Assembly: GCA_033032175.1 (NCBI GenBank)
Contig: CM065310.1
Location: forward strand, 992,001 to 1,056,000
From: Saturnia japonica
Lineage: Eukaryota > Arthropoda > Insecta > Lepidoptera > Saturniidae
Length of the DNA stretch: 64,000 nucleotides
Reading direction: 5' to 3'
Position numbers and translations under genes: made by a program
Shown here: positions 22,855 to 33,826 of the stretch, one piece after another
Numbering within the stretch: position 1 is the stretch's first letter
How the letters are laid out: each line of letters begins with the position of its first letter
The notes under the pieces: model-generated
What the model was told of the DNA's origin: nothing
The model's input: only the letters and a program-made list of their open reading frames with translations
The model's database searches: none

Positions 22855-23020
22855 CGAATTCAAAAAAAGGCGAAGGTTACTTACTCAATTCGAATAACTG
22901 TATATATTTTACTAATGTTCATCCATAACTTCTTTATTTATGAACCGGTTTGGATGATTCTTTTTTGTTGGAAAGGGTGGTTCCATTTTAATTTAATTGG
23001 CAATGAACCTTCGACTTCGA
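22855..23020 (+). repeat. R5 repeat copy
   Basis: It has the order AAGGTTACTTACTCAATTCG, then CATAACTTCTTTATTTATGA, GATGATTCTTTTTTGTTGG and AATTGGCAATGAACCTTCG. The same order recurs at 32540, 32761 and, in reverse, at 23965. Confidence 0.65.
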
Positions 23021-23964
23021 ACCACATCACTGTACCTACTACAAGAATATTTCTTAAGTGTTCAGGTTTGCTCGCCACCAATTTGACTTAGTAAATGTAC
23101 GCGAAGTCCAAAAATTTCGTTCGTACATGCCGAACCTGCGGACATGAAGTCTTTATTCCGTCGGTCTAAACCACTCAACCACCAGGGTCGTATGGTCTGC
23201 TGGTATTTAACACAGTTACATTTATTGTAAAATAATATGCAATTCTATATAAAGTAATAAAATTATTATAATAATAATAATAGTATTTGCAAACAATTTG
23301 AATCAAAATATAGTATACTATGGGTTTTAGTTGACAACACTTAAACGTTTGCATACAGCAAGCAATATTATTTCAAAATCACAAAATACATGCAAGAGAT
23401 AAATTGATTAAATTACAATAACATCAATATTTGAATCAACAAATAATTTAAATCATATTCAATATATAAAAACAATCATTCTCGCTTAACATAAAACGGA
23501 AAGTTTTAAATTTTTAATACAATTCAATAATAATTTTAAAATAATAATGTTTATTAGATTGATATCTAAAATTTTTAATTTTATTCATCTCTCTAAAATA
23601 TATAAAATTGGTAAGGGTGTGTTTTTCATGGAGAAGGTTTTGTTATCATTAAAAAGTTGAGCTGTGGTTTGAGGGGGGGGCAGAACAAACTCTGTGAGGC
23701 CAGCTACAAGCATATATATAATGTTATTATGTATACCCGGTGTCTAAATATATTTGTGAATGCATTTAAAAACTAGCTTTGACGTTTGACCCCACAAATA
23801 GCTATAGTTCGCAGTCGCCATTTAACTTCAGACGGCCTGAATGCCTGTTTTTTACTTTATAGCATAAAAAAGGAAGAATTGTTTATTTCATTGTCACAAA
23901 TTTAAGATCAACGCAAATAACAATAACAGATCATTACAAGACAATTTTGAACAAAAAACAAAAC
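23021..23964. other. Unassigned AT-rich DNA
   Basis: No gene is recognised. A nine-base G run lies near 23670. Confidence 0.4.
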
Positions 23965-24150
23965 TAACTTCAATGATTTTGAAGAGTTCCCTTATGTATC
24001 TTCGATTTTCAAAGTCCAATGCCAATGAAATTAAAAGGTGGTCCTCTATCCAACAAACAAAAGAATCATTCAAATCGGTTCATAAACAAAAAGTTATAGC
24101 TGAACATCTATAAAAAAAATACATTCGAATTAAGTAACCTCCCGTGTTTT
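23965..24150 (-). repeat. R5 repeat copy, minus
   Basis: Reverse of the R5 order, with CCAATGCCAATGAAATTAAA, AAGAATCATTCAAATCGGTT and CATTCGAATTAAGTAACCTC. Confidence 0.65.
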
Positions 24151-24184
24151 ATTAAAATCGGTTAAATAATTGATTTTTAATAGC

Positions 24185-24547
24185 AGTACAAAGTAGCGTT
24201 ACAGTTACGTCTGGTGAGTACAGTACAATCCAAAAACCACGACGACCGCCGAGGGGTCTATAATCCACCGGTGTATGTCGCTGTCATGACTATCATACAG
24301 CCTTTCAGCAGCTGGATATACACTGGCAGTTCTCGAAATGCGACAAACCAAAAGATAATCACTGTGACGGGTTTAACACCATGTGACCATCTACAGCCCT
24401 AGTGATTAGTGGCTACAGTAGAGCGTTGCTGATCGTGAACCACCCTTCCCCAAGGAACCCTTGAAACCTTACTCACTGTAGGAACACACATTAGATTGTG
24501 ATCAGTTCTGTTGGTGCCTGTATGTGTGTGTGTGTGTGTGTGTGTGT
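24185..24547 (+). repeat. Diverged family M copy ending in (TG)n
   Basis: The block CCCCAAGGAACCCTTGAAAC, followed by CTTACTCACTGTAGGAACAC, matches the M interior at 60586-60620. The leading part resembles 28390-28500 (GACAATCCAAAAAC shared in form). The copy runs into an uninterrupted TG dinucleotide run at 24523-24547. Confidence 0.5.
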
Positions 24548-24554
24548 AATTTCA

Positions 24555-24757
24555 TACTCATCATCATCATCATCATTTCAGCCGCAGGACATCCACTGCT
24601 GAACATAGGCCTCCCCCATAGATCTCCAGAGCGACCGATCTTGTGCGGCCTGCACCCAACGGCTCCCAGCGACCTTTATTAAGTCGTATTTCCATCTAGT
24701 GGGGGACTGTCCTACGCTACGCTTTCCGGTGCGTGGTGTCCACTCGAGAACCTTTCA
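24555..24757 (-). pseudogene. RTE-type LINE ORF2 C-terminus with (GAT)n tail
   Basis: On the minus strand the frame is open from 24757 and reads VLEWTPRTGKRSVGQSPTRW, then a DLIKVAGSRW block, AQDRSLWRSMGEAYVQQW and a stop. It is followed directly by a (GAT)n tail, seen as CATCATCATCATCAT on the plus strand. This is the canonical C-terminal end of RTE ORF2, well preserved but 5'-truncated to about 200 bases. It is the best LINE end in the window. Confidence 0.85.
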
Positions 24758-26571
24758 TACTATGTATATAGAATTGTAGCTTTTATTTTTATTATTAACG
24801 TTATTGTTTGTATATTTATTATTGTATTTGTATTTAAATTAACTAGTCTATCTTTATATTTAAACTATCTCGTTCTTTCTTTCTTCCAATCCTTTGTAAG
24901 GTTGCCTGGAAGAAATTGCTTTACGCTATAAGGCCGCCTGTTATTTCTGTTCCGTTATTCCGTTTTTTTTTTTATTGTACAGTGTATGTTTGAAACAATA
25001 ATTTATTTTCTATTATATTCTGTTGTTATTTGGTTCCGTGTTGGAGGTATTTCACGAATCGAACAGCCCCAAGTATAGAAAAATCTTCCAAAAAATACGA
25101 GTGAGCCTTACAGTAGTCGTATATGATGTGAGACGTCTGACTTACACACACACTGTTACCTAATAGTACCAACCTCTCGGAAAATTGGTTGGCGCCATCT
25201 GAAGGCTTACCCCGCGCGCCCATTAGTCAAATAAAATAGCACGCTCTTCCCCGGCTTCCTGTTACACACTACCGTTCCTTTTCATGATATCACTTCCACA
25301 TATCGCAGGAAAGCGAGAGGAAAGATATTACACATGAAACTTCTCTGTCCTATATTTTTAAAAGAGAAAAACTAAATTATACATTTTAATACTTCATTGT
25401 AACAAAGTTTAAAAAAAAGAAAGAAAATGTGTTACACGTTAGGAAAATGCAACACGTACTTTAAGGTCAGGTCAGACTGAGTGAACGCCCTCAACAAGCC
25501 GAAGTTGAAAAAGTAATTTTAACAAATAATTACATAATATTCTACGATGTCTCAAAATAATACGATCCATTCGTTCAAGCATCACGTAGTTTCAAACTTC
25601 GACCTCTGATATAACTTGTTATTTAAACTGTTTTATTTAACAAAAGAATCATAAAAATAGAAAGAAGTAAAAATACAGATTTATTTAGGTGAAATATGAG
25701 CTGCAAATAAAATTATTATATCACAAATAAGTGCCTACATATTACGACAATATTGTATTTGGATTCATTTATTTATTTACTTGTTTTTGTCCAATATAGT
25801 AAAGATTTTGTTCATTAATTATAACTCTATATACTACACACTAACAATAATTTATGTGATATGAAGTACTATAACTTATATCCAACGTAAATATACATCA
25901 ATTAATTCAAAGTAGTTTATAACTATTTAAATGTATTTTCACAAAGAAAATTACAACCATTACTTATATTTTGGTAGTTAATTCCTTTCAAAATCAAATT
26001 TTACATTCCTACATACAACATTAGTAGATTGCAAACTACATAAAAACCATATAGAGAGAAAGTAATAAGCTACAAATTTTCAATATTGATATAAACAAAC
26101 AATTATTCAGTTATGTTATCGTTGACGGCCGGTCTCTAGTAACTCGACGCATAATTGTGTTAACAAAAGGCGTCTTAACTTTTATTAAAATACAAATTAA
26201 TGCTACCTAAAGAAACATCAGAGAATAATATTTTACTAGGGCATTCGTTCAACTTCATTTAGAATAAGTTCAAATATATAATTACATGAGGTGAAATTAT
26301 TTAAATTGACGCAAATTTTGTACAAAAATTGTATTGAGGGTGAGGAATTGAATCAATATTATTTTCTTTTTGCACTTTAGTCAAATCAAAGACTTAAGAA
26401 TGATTTTGTATACATTTTCCTTTATGTAAGGTAAAGTATAATGATCACAATCGACATAATTGGAGTTAAAAAAAAAGAACGAGAGGTGTCGGGGGACATC
26501 CTGTAGGAACGAAGTTTCTTTCGCTATGCATTATTAAATAACAATACAATGGTAATAAAATTGTATTTAAC
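24758..26571. other. Unassigned AT-rich DNA
   Basis: No gene is recognised in 1.8 kb. Frames are short and lack motifs. Confidence 0.4.
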
Positions 26572-26834
26572 TGCCTCATTAGCCCAGTGGTCCTAAGCGC
26601 GACTGCTATAATCGAACTCCTAGGTCGATTTCCAGATCGAGCAGTGTTATTGCAGTTTTCTATGAAATTCTCAGTAGCAGGTCAAAGTTTGGCTTTGTGC
26701 CCGATTCATGGCAATAGGCTCGGTCTCCTATTACATGGGACCTAAAAAACATATCCGGCGAATTTTGGGTGTACATTAATACACCTTTGCCTAAACCTTC
26801 GGGGATACAGGCGTGATAGTATATTATGTTATGT
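26572..26834 (+). mobile_element. SINE family S2 copy, full-length
   Basis: The head is GCCTCATTAGCCCAGTGGTC with a drifted box B (GGTCGATTTCCAGATCG). The body has TTCTATGAAATTCTCAGTAG and TGGCAATAGGCTCGG. The tail CTTCGGGGATACAGGCGTGA runs to TATTATGTTATG. Length is about 260 bp. Confidence 0.8.
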
Positions 26835-27109
26835 AATAAAAATAAAATAATTTATTAATAATTATTATTACAAAAATTCAAACAAATTATAAACTTAATC
26901 AGTAAATAATTGGTTTATGGTTTTATAATAAAATGTTTATTTTCATCGTTTTATAAACAAAAACCCTTTATAACTATAACGTAGGTACTGTAGCAAAAGT
27001 GTCGGTCGTGTCGGACACTTTTTTCCGTGTACTGTTAACAAATTGATATTCAGTGATATTTACATTTACCTACACTGTGGCTTATATTTGTATCGAACAA
27101 ATCATACAT
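26835..27109. other. Unassigned AT-rich DNA
   Basis: Nothing is recognised between the SINE and the minisatellite. Confidence 0.4.
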
Positions 27110-27289
27110 GGTATTATGGGAACGTGAAAATATCAGGATGGCATTATGAAAACGTCAAAAAATCAAGATGTCATTAGGGGAACGTCAAAATATCAAGATG
27201 GTATTATGGGAACGTGAAAATATCAATATGGCATTATGGGAACGTGAAAATATCAAGATGGCATTATAAGAACGTGAGAATATCAACGA
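27110..27289. repeat. Minisatellite: six 30-bp units
   Basis: Six units of exactly 30 bases start at 27110, 27140, 27170, 27200, 27230 and 27260. The unit begins GGCATTATGGGAACGTGAAA and continues ATATCAAGAT. Units differ by 1-6 bases and the third and sixth are the most diverged. No frame is open through it. Confidence 0.95.
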
Positions 27290-28389
27290 GTGCCAAAGAG
27301 GACCGTAGAGCGCCGTAGGGGACCACATTACTAAATATTCCTAGCATAAATATTCTAAATATTTCTGCACAAGCGTATCCATGATTAGTTATACATATTA
27401 AGCCTGACAGAGTTCAGTTTCCCTAGTGCCTACCACAGCCCTGACAAGAGCAAAAAAATTTTGGAATATACAAATATGATATTCTCTTTGCAGTCTGAAT
27501 AAACTGTATTTTGATTTAAATTACTTTAAAAATGTAACATTTATGAAATTTTTTATCGCAAATAGACATCTTAGTATATCTATCTCTCTTTTTCTTTACT
27601 AATATTATATTACTTCAAGTAGTACCGCGAATTACTGTTTATTAGACCTCCGCATTTCTCGCGATCCATATTTCACACAAGCAATTCTAATTTTGAAAAG
27701 AGAGAAGTAACTTATGTAAGAAAGAACCATCAACAAAATCGTAACAACAGATTTCTAGCGCTTAGCTGACGAGAGCAATTCAATTACGGCTTGAAAGGAA
27801 GCCGAGTTGAATGACCTCGCTGCATCCGCATGGCTTTGGTAAACCTTCACGACGTCATTTATAACGTCAAGTCTTTCCAACGATATAATGACGTAGAGAA
27901 AAATGTGACAAATAATAAAAAAATACGTCTTTTGCTATTCCACCTCTGGCAACATGATACGCATAAAAGGAATATTTGTAAACGGAAAATGATATCCAAA
28001 CGTAATAAGAGAAAATTCTTTTGAAAGTTTTCTGTAAAACACTTTCTCTATCCTTGTAAACATATACGCGATATCCAAACATGCTACCACAGAACCATCA
28101 TCCCTTCAATAATTAATTATTTTTTTAATAAAGAGATTTTAAGGATTATCCTGGTCTCGAAGCTAAAGGTCCAATGGCAATGAAATTTAGAGTCTGCTCA
28201 TAGCTTTTTCTAACCTACTCCAAACAACACCGCAAAGGCTTGCGGTGAACCGGTTTATAAGCTATTGCGTGCTACCAACCACGCTCTTCAAAATATATCT
28301 TTAAAAAAAAGCAACAAGAGTTCTAATGCTTTGGGGTAGAAATATGTATTTTTTTTAAGTTCGGTATAGTGACGGACTTTTCCTGAATG
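27290..28389. other. Unassigned DNA with an R5 scrap
   Basis: A short R5-like piece (GGTCCAATGGCAATGAAATT) lies near 28170. Overlapping frames of 64 and 71 codons near 27830-28080 lie on opposite strands and lack motifs. Confidence 0.4.
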
Positions 28390-28972
28390 TGACCACAGGA
28401 CAATCCAAAAACAACAACGAACACTGAAGCATCAGCATTTTACTACTGGTCACCACTAACATAACGATCTCCGTATATATACCTACCTACACTGGATATA
28501 GACGGGGTAATTTTGAAACAAGAAGATATTTGTCTCGTTAAGGTAAACTTCGTCACTCAATGTCAGTATCCTTGCTTTGTTCGTCGCTGACCTTGAATCT
28601 ACTTACCCCAAGAAGCTCTGAAAACCCTACTTACCGCATAAAATTATTTATCTGCGATCTTGGTCATCGAGGTCCTGCGTTCGACTCCCAGTTCGAGCAA
28701 AGCGTTATTGGGTTCTTCTATGAAATTCTCTGTAGCCGCTTGGAGTTTGGCTTTGTGGCCGATTAATGGCAATAGGCACGCCCCCTATTACACGGGACCT
28801 AAAAAACCTAACCAGCGAACTGTGCGTGTACATTAGTACACCCCTGCCTAACCCTTCGGGTATTTAGGCGTGATGGTATGTTATGTTTTTGGGCCGCCCC
28901 AAGTAGAAGGAAATCACCATAGACATTTATCTGTGGCGTACCTCTTACAACTTCAGACAACCCCCTAGGCAT
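28390..28972 (+). repeat. Family M copy interrupted by SINE S2
   Basis: M sequence runs from about 28390 to 28653 (GACCTTGAATCTACTTACCC, CCAAGAAGCTCTGAAAACCC). It resumes at about 28891 with GCCGCCCCAAGTAGAAGG, exactly where the uninterrupted copy at 60620-60650 continues. The S2 SINE fills the gap. Confidence 0.65.
28654..28890 (+). mobile_element. SINE family S2 inserted in family M
   Basis: The head is truncated, starting near GATCTTGGTCATCGAGGTCC, but box B-like GCGTTCGACTCCCAG and the full body and tail (GGGTATTTAGGCGTGATGGT) are present. It postdates the M element it interrupts. Confidence 0.7.
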
Positions 28973-30473
28973 TTTTAAATGAAGAATATTTTCAATAAAT
29001 GTCACTAAAATAGCTCTATGAAAAAAATCAGAATGGGAATAAAGAAGAATCGACGGCATTTTGTACTGTTCCAAAAAAAAAACAATCAAAATATTTCCAA
29101 CGGATTATAAACTTTTTTGATATTTGTATGCTATCTACCATCCCACTATTGCCATTTCCTCGTTCGTTACTCAGCAGGTTGCGAGGCTTGGAGGTGAGTT
29201 TAGTTTGCGATCGAAACCCCTTCCAGCCCCAAAGTGTGAGGCAATGTTACTACCGAAGACAAAGCTTGCATAAATTTCAATTTAATTTTCAACTATATAC
29301 TACTGGTATTTATCAAAAGAGCGTTACATTTTGAAGTTCGAATCGCTTAGAGTGTGTAAAAATAAACAGAATTTTGTTGAAATCTTAAAATTGAGATCAG
29401 CTTAAGCCCCGATTCCATTAACTCACGGAGAATACACCTCAAGATCTCACAAGAGCCAACATAACTTATCTCTAAGAGCTTACACTCAAACGTATTTAAT
29501 AATCACAAAATTATACAGTTTTACTGATCAATAAAAATAGATTAGGCATGAATTTTAATGAACCATATGGTTAACGGTTTATCGAGCTATAAACATTTTG
29601 AGCAAAATTTTAATAAAAGTATAAAATTAGACATAAAGTATTGCATTCTAAACATATCTTTTAAGTCATGTTTAAGAATGAGAATTTTAAAATATCTTTC
29701 AATATTAACTAATTATTTAAACTGAAATTTAACATTGAATGACTTTTCAGTTAGTAAAGATTCCATAGTAATAATATACTTAATTATTGGTTTGTTCTCT
29801 TTCCCGTGTCATTCATACGAATACAAATCTTCACTGTCATAGTGTACCTATTTAAATATAAACATAATTAATTATACAACAATTGTAAAGGTATAAAAAA
29901 TCAAAGATATTTTACTTAAACTTATTATACCAAATATCAATTAGATGAGTTAAAAAAAAATGTTTTAACTGTACACATTAACTTATAAAAATTCTCAGGA
30001 AACATTAAAATTTATTACCAAAATAAAAAAAAGGTACATAATAATTTTTTTTAAACCTGTTTATTATTTTTATTTAAACCCACTCCATTAGATTGATCAT
30101 TAATATTAAACAATTTTAATTAATTTTAAATAAAATTGTTGATATAACATTATATAAAACGTAAAATAATACTTCAAAAATCTCATTTGTGAATATTTTA
30201 AGAAAAACTAGCGCTCATAATTCAGAAAAACTGACTCGTTGGAAAATTACGTATTAATCTTTAAAAGACAAAAAAAAACATTCCTTTTTTAATCAGCCTG
30301 TTAAACAGTATATTAAGAAAAACACAGTAAGAGTAAATGACCGCTAAGTTACATTAGTTAAAATTAACAACAACAAAAAAAAAACATTTTCGTTAGTAAC
30401 GTATTTGTAAAAAAACATATTCAATACCAGACAATTCATAATTAAACAGACTATATTAAAAATAAGTACTCAC
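28973..30473. other. AT-rich DNA, probably start of receptor intron 1
   Basis: The 1.5 kb downstream of the receptor exon on the minus strand contains no second exon that I can find. Poly-A and poly-T runs are frequent. The donor GTGAGT is at 30473-30468 (minus). Confidence 0.5.
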
Positions 30474-30957
30474 GGACAAAAATATTGGACATCAATGTCG
30501 CCGGCAGACAGAATACAATCACCAGTATATCAGCTAAGGCGAGGTTCACAATGAAGAAGTTCGTAACAGTTCTCATGCGCGGTGAACGGTACACCACGGC
30601 AATCACGAAACAATTTCCCACCAGCCCCACAACAAACACGAGCAAGTAAGCTACGCAATACACAGCAGTCATAGCCCCACTATGCCTATACATGAATTCC
30701 TCGACCATATCAGATCTGTTCAACCGCCTATCCTCAAACTCAACATGAGACGACAAAGGCTCCAAGTCAGGCAAAACACTGTTCTCAGGCACGAATTTAG
30801 TATTCATAGCGTCGATTATAGAATTCGATAATAAGTCTACAACGTGGTTCCTATGATCACGGAGATGAGAGTGATTATGGTGACGCCAATGCCTGGTCTG
30901 GGGGATCGAAAAGTTCTGGTATTCGTTAAAATCATTTGTTATTCTTAACGGAGCCAT
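30474..30957 (-). CDS. SIFaR: SIFamide-receptor-like neuropeptide GPCR, first coding exon
   Basis: This exon encodes the first 161 residues, plus one base, of a rhodopsin-class neuropeptide receptor in the plasma membrane. Residues 1-96 form an ectodomain, His-rich around 23-38, with sequons at N15, N28 and N80. TM1 (about 97-123) carries GLVGN with N115, the 1.50 position. The first intracellular loop has [13 protein letters not shown]2 (about 133-155) has LALAD with D143, the 2.50 position. The exon ends after SNIFV with GTCC|GTGAGT, a good donor in phase 1; the next codon begins with C, which fits the proline expected there. The start ATG follows an in-frame TAG four codons upstream. The assignment to SIFamide receptor, rather than another RFamide-type receptor, rests on the YRHS...VYCVAY and [16 protein letters not shown] signature as I know it. 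Remaining transmembrane segments are on exons not found in the window. Confidence 0.82.
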
Positions 30958-31440
30958 ATCTATCCACTAGCACATCACTGAATTAAATAAATGTCTATTA
31001 AAAAAAAATTTTCGAGTTTATTAAAAATTATCAAAGTTTCGTACGAAATTTCTCAGCCGGTGATATACAAGGCCTACGAGCGTCGTCTGCGATGTAGACG
31101 CGCCGTCTGCTCGTAGACTCGCTACGCCTCTAAACAAGCCTATCTACGACGCATGTGCATTTCGTTATCCACGACCAACATTACATCTGCACTTCCTATA
31201 ACCCTTATCTCGATCATAGAAAGCTCATTTTCCTATAAACTACGCGCACAGTCGAGTTAACCACAAATTCGGAAGGTCCACAATGCATCCGATAAAGTTT
31301 GCATGTATGCCATGTTAATTGGATGTTGCTAACTGAATTTTCAGTACATGTTTATCGAATGCAACGTTATATGGGTCATTTAGTTCAAGGAGGTTTCTTC
31401 GAATTATTAAATGATTGATTTAAAAAACAGATAGTTCATC
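30958..31440. other. Upstream region of the receptor gene
   Basis: This region is 5' of the receptor start on the minus strand. It contains a GC-richer patch at 31055-31150 with direct CTACGAGCGTCGTC- and GTAGACGC-type repeats. It may hold 5' UTR or promoter, but I cannot place a transcription start. Confidence 0.35.
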
Positions 31441-31655
31441 AGACGCTCAGTGGTGAAATGGCCAATTTGGGTTAATATGAGCCCGCTTTGATACCTTTTC
31501 TTAAAACTATAGAATGTTGGTCAAACATTTTCTAATGTCCGCCTGGCTAAATACTACTCAAGTTGTAAATATGTTACCGAGCATCTATATGTGCTTTATG
31601 TAAGTTCCGACAGCTGAACTTAAGACTCACTTAAGGTCGAGTCAACATTATACCT
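31441..31655 (+). mobile_element. SINE family S1 copy, diverged
   Basis: It starts CGCTCAGTGGTGAAATGG and contains TAATGTCCGCCTGGCTAA and TTCCGACAGCTGAACTTAAG in family order. The tail is incomplete. Confidence 0.55.
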
Positions 31656-32239
31656 AAAATGCTTTAAAAAACTTTGGCTTAAATCCTATAGTTAAAAATC
31701 GTAATAAAACTATAGCACTTTACTGGTTGAAATGTGGGGCATTTTCTAATAAACGTATATTTCTATATTGCACCCATAAATTAATAAATATCAATTACAG
31801 TTTAAGGTTCAGTCTCCTTTTTGGTTAAAGCGAGTCCAAAATTCGATGAGGAATAAAACAAATTCTCATAAAAGAACAGAAAGAAATACTCTAATATAAC
31901 ACGCTTTATTAGCTTTCTGATAAGCCATAAAATCTTAAGCCTCTCCTCATTAGCGCAAATGGGATTACAGTAGTAACATTTTAGTGTTACTTTTACCAAC
32001 AATGTTGTAAACAGACTTCCTGCCACGGAAATAAAATCCTTTGCTAAATGGAGTTTTTTTTTCTAAATCTTTGTATACAATTTTAATTTTGATTGTCCAT
32101 TTTCATTAGATGGAAAAAAATGTTGGCCGTCACGGGACGTCCGGCAGATGTGAAACATATTAGTAAATTTGTCAAAATTGTCAAAGATCAACAACAATGT
32201 TAATACTAGAAATAGAGATCTTATTATATTAAGTGAGCA
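31656..32239. other. Unassigned AT-rich DNA
   Basis: No gene or clear repeat is recognised. Confidence 0.4.
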
Positions 32240-32320
32240 ATTCTCGGTTTCTCGGATATGGTATGTGATTGGTTTAGAATGTTTTACATTCTTAGTATAC
32301 CTTAGATAGGTGTTTTTTTA
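32240..32320 (-). repeat. Repeat piece shared with 59565-59705
   Basis: Reverse-complemented it reads AACACCTATCTAAGGTATAC, GAATGTAAAACATTCTAAAC and TCCGAGAAACCGAGAATTG. This order matches 59593-59690. The class is unknown. Confidence 0.55.
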
Positions 32321-32349
32321 ATATTAACATTTATACAGTTGACATAAAA

Positions 32350-32490
32350 AAGATAAACCTGATAGAGTTTCTTACTGGTTCTTCTCGATGTCTGGGACGT
32401 TTTCCGAACCGGCAATAGTGTTATGACGTTAATAAGTGCCTTCTTAGGGCCTAAATTGAATAAAGAATATTTTGATTTTGATTTTTTGAA
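32350..32490 (+). repeat. Retroposon 3' tail block
   Basis: GAGTTTCTTACTGGTTCTTC, then TTTTCCGAACCGGCAATAG and AATAAAGAATATTTTGATTT with a (GATTTT)n end. I know this as a frequent lepidopteran LINE/SINE 3' end, but the coding part is absent here. Confidence 0.55.
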
Positions 32491-32519
32491 ATATGAAAAA
32501 AAAAATTTGTGTGTGCGTG

Positions 32520-32965
32520 TGACTGACCGACTGACTTTATCAGTACGAATACCAGTACCACTACCCAAAAGAAAGTCACAGCCATAACTTCGTTGTTTAT
32601 GAACCAATCTAGATGATTCTTTTTTCGTTGGAATGGGAATACCTTAAGTGTGGTCCCAATTTAATTTAATTGGCATTGGACCTTAGACTTCGAAGATACA
32701 CCAGGAAACTCCTAAAGATCATCGAATTTGGTTTTCTTTTTAATCAAATTTAAAAAACGGAGGTTCTCAATTCGAATTTTTTTTTAAATGGATGTTCAGC
32801 CGTAACGTCTTTGTTTATAAATTGATTTAGAAGATTGTTTTTTTATTGGTAAGGGGATACCTTAGGTGTAGTCCCATTTTAATTTCATTGGCATTGGACC
32901 TCAGGCTTCGAAGATACACCAGGAAACTAATCAAAATCATAGAAGTAGGTTTTTTGTTAAAAATT
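32520..32965 (+). repeat. Two adjacent R5 copies
   Basis: The R5 order (AACTTCGTTGTTTATGAACC, GATGATTCTTTTTTCGTTGG, TTGGCATTGGACCTTAGAC, ATACACCAGGAAACTCC) appears at 32580-32725 and again at 32805-32940. This is a direct repeat of about 220-base period. A tandem duplication or two insertions could explain it. Confidence 0.65.
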
Positions 32966-33024
32966 GTCTTGTATATACATAATATTATGTTCATATGTAT
33001 ATAGCATTTGACTTTAAACCTAGA

Positions 33025-33130
33025 GAAACTGACTTGACTTGAGACTCAAGTGCAGCTGCCTGAACACACCTTGGCGACAGCTTATCAACTTAAAGGTAAG
33101 GTAGCTGGGTAAGCAGGCATTACAAAATGT
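33025..33130 (-). mobile_element. SINE S1 fragment, minus
   Basis: ACTCAAGTGCAGCTGCCTGA and the GGCGACAGCTTATCAACTT block match the S1 body in reverse. Confidence 0.5.
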
Positions 33131-33624
33131 CCATACACCTAGAGTATCACGAACACTGAACTGTCATCGCTTCCTCAAACTAATCACCAACAGCCAAGTG
33201 ATCACCAAAACTGTCAGTCAACACGAAATAAAATTGCAGCAAAGCGAGGTCAATCACTGAAGGGTCGCTAACCTAGAGGTCTAAGAGCTCCTCACAAGCC
33301 AGATCTTCAAATAATTAGATATGTCAGTAACAATAACAGCAAAAAAGTAAAAGATTTCCTTTAAATAGCATCTGCAAGAAACTGTGAGTGAATGCAAATT
33401 TCAAATCCTTTACAGACATAATAAACTGGAAAATTGGCCTTGAAGTTATTTCTATTTTAAATTACACGGAATAAATAGAATTTGAACCTTTTATTTCAAA
33501 GAAATCTTTAATAATAACTCTATGTTTTATTTACAATGTATTTTAGTTGAGAAAGCAATTACCGTTCCCTGTTTCTTGTGTCAAAAATAGCTCAAATATT
33601 TTTTTATTAAATGAAATTATATTG
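33131..33624. other. Unassigned DNA
   Basis: Nothing is recognised in this stretch. Confidence 0.35.
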
Positions 33625-33780
33625 AAGCCTATAGACGCTTGTAACACCAGAAGTGTCACTAGCGCACTGGCAACCTTGAACCTCCCTTCCAAAAGAGCTG
33701 TGGAAACCCTACTCATCGCAGGAACACAGAACAAGATTATTTGGCTGTGATTTTCTCTAGGAATTAGGCATCCCACCAGT
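33625..33780 (+). repeat. Family M fragment
   Basis: It shares GCCTATAGACGCTTGTAAC, GCTGTGGAAACCCTACTCAT and GCAGGAACACAGAACAAGAT with the M copy at 60520-60635. The frames of about 67-77 codons crossing it are by-products. Confidence 0.65.
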
Positions 33781-33826
33781 CGGACTTATCCTAGCAGAGA
33801 AATTTCCAAAAGATATAAAAAAAGTA

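Noticed and set aside
24523..24547. The TG run as a regulatory element
   Set aside because: It is a simple dinucleotide repeat next to retroposon tails; no evidence of function.
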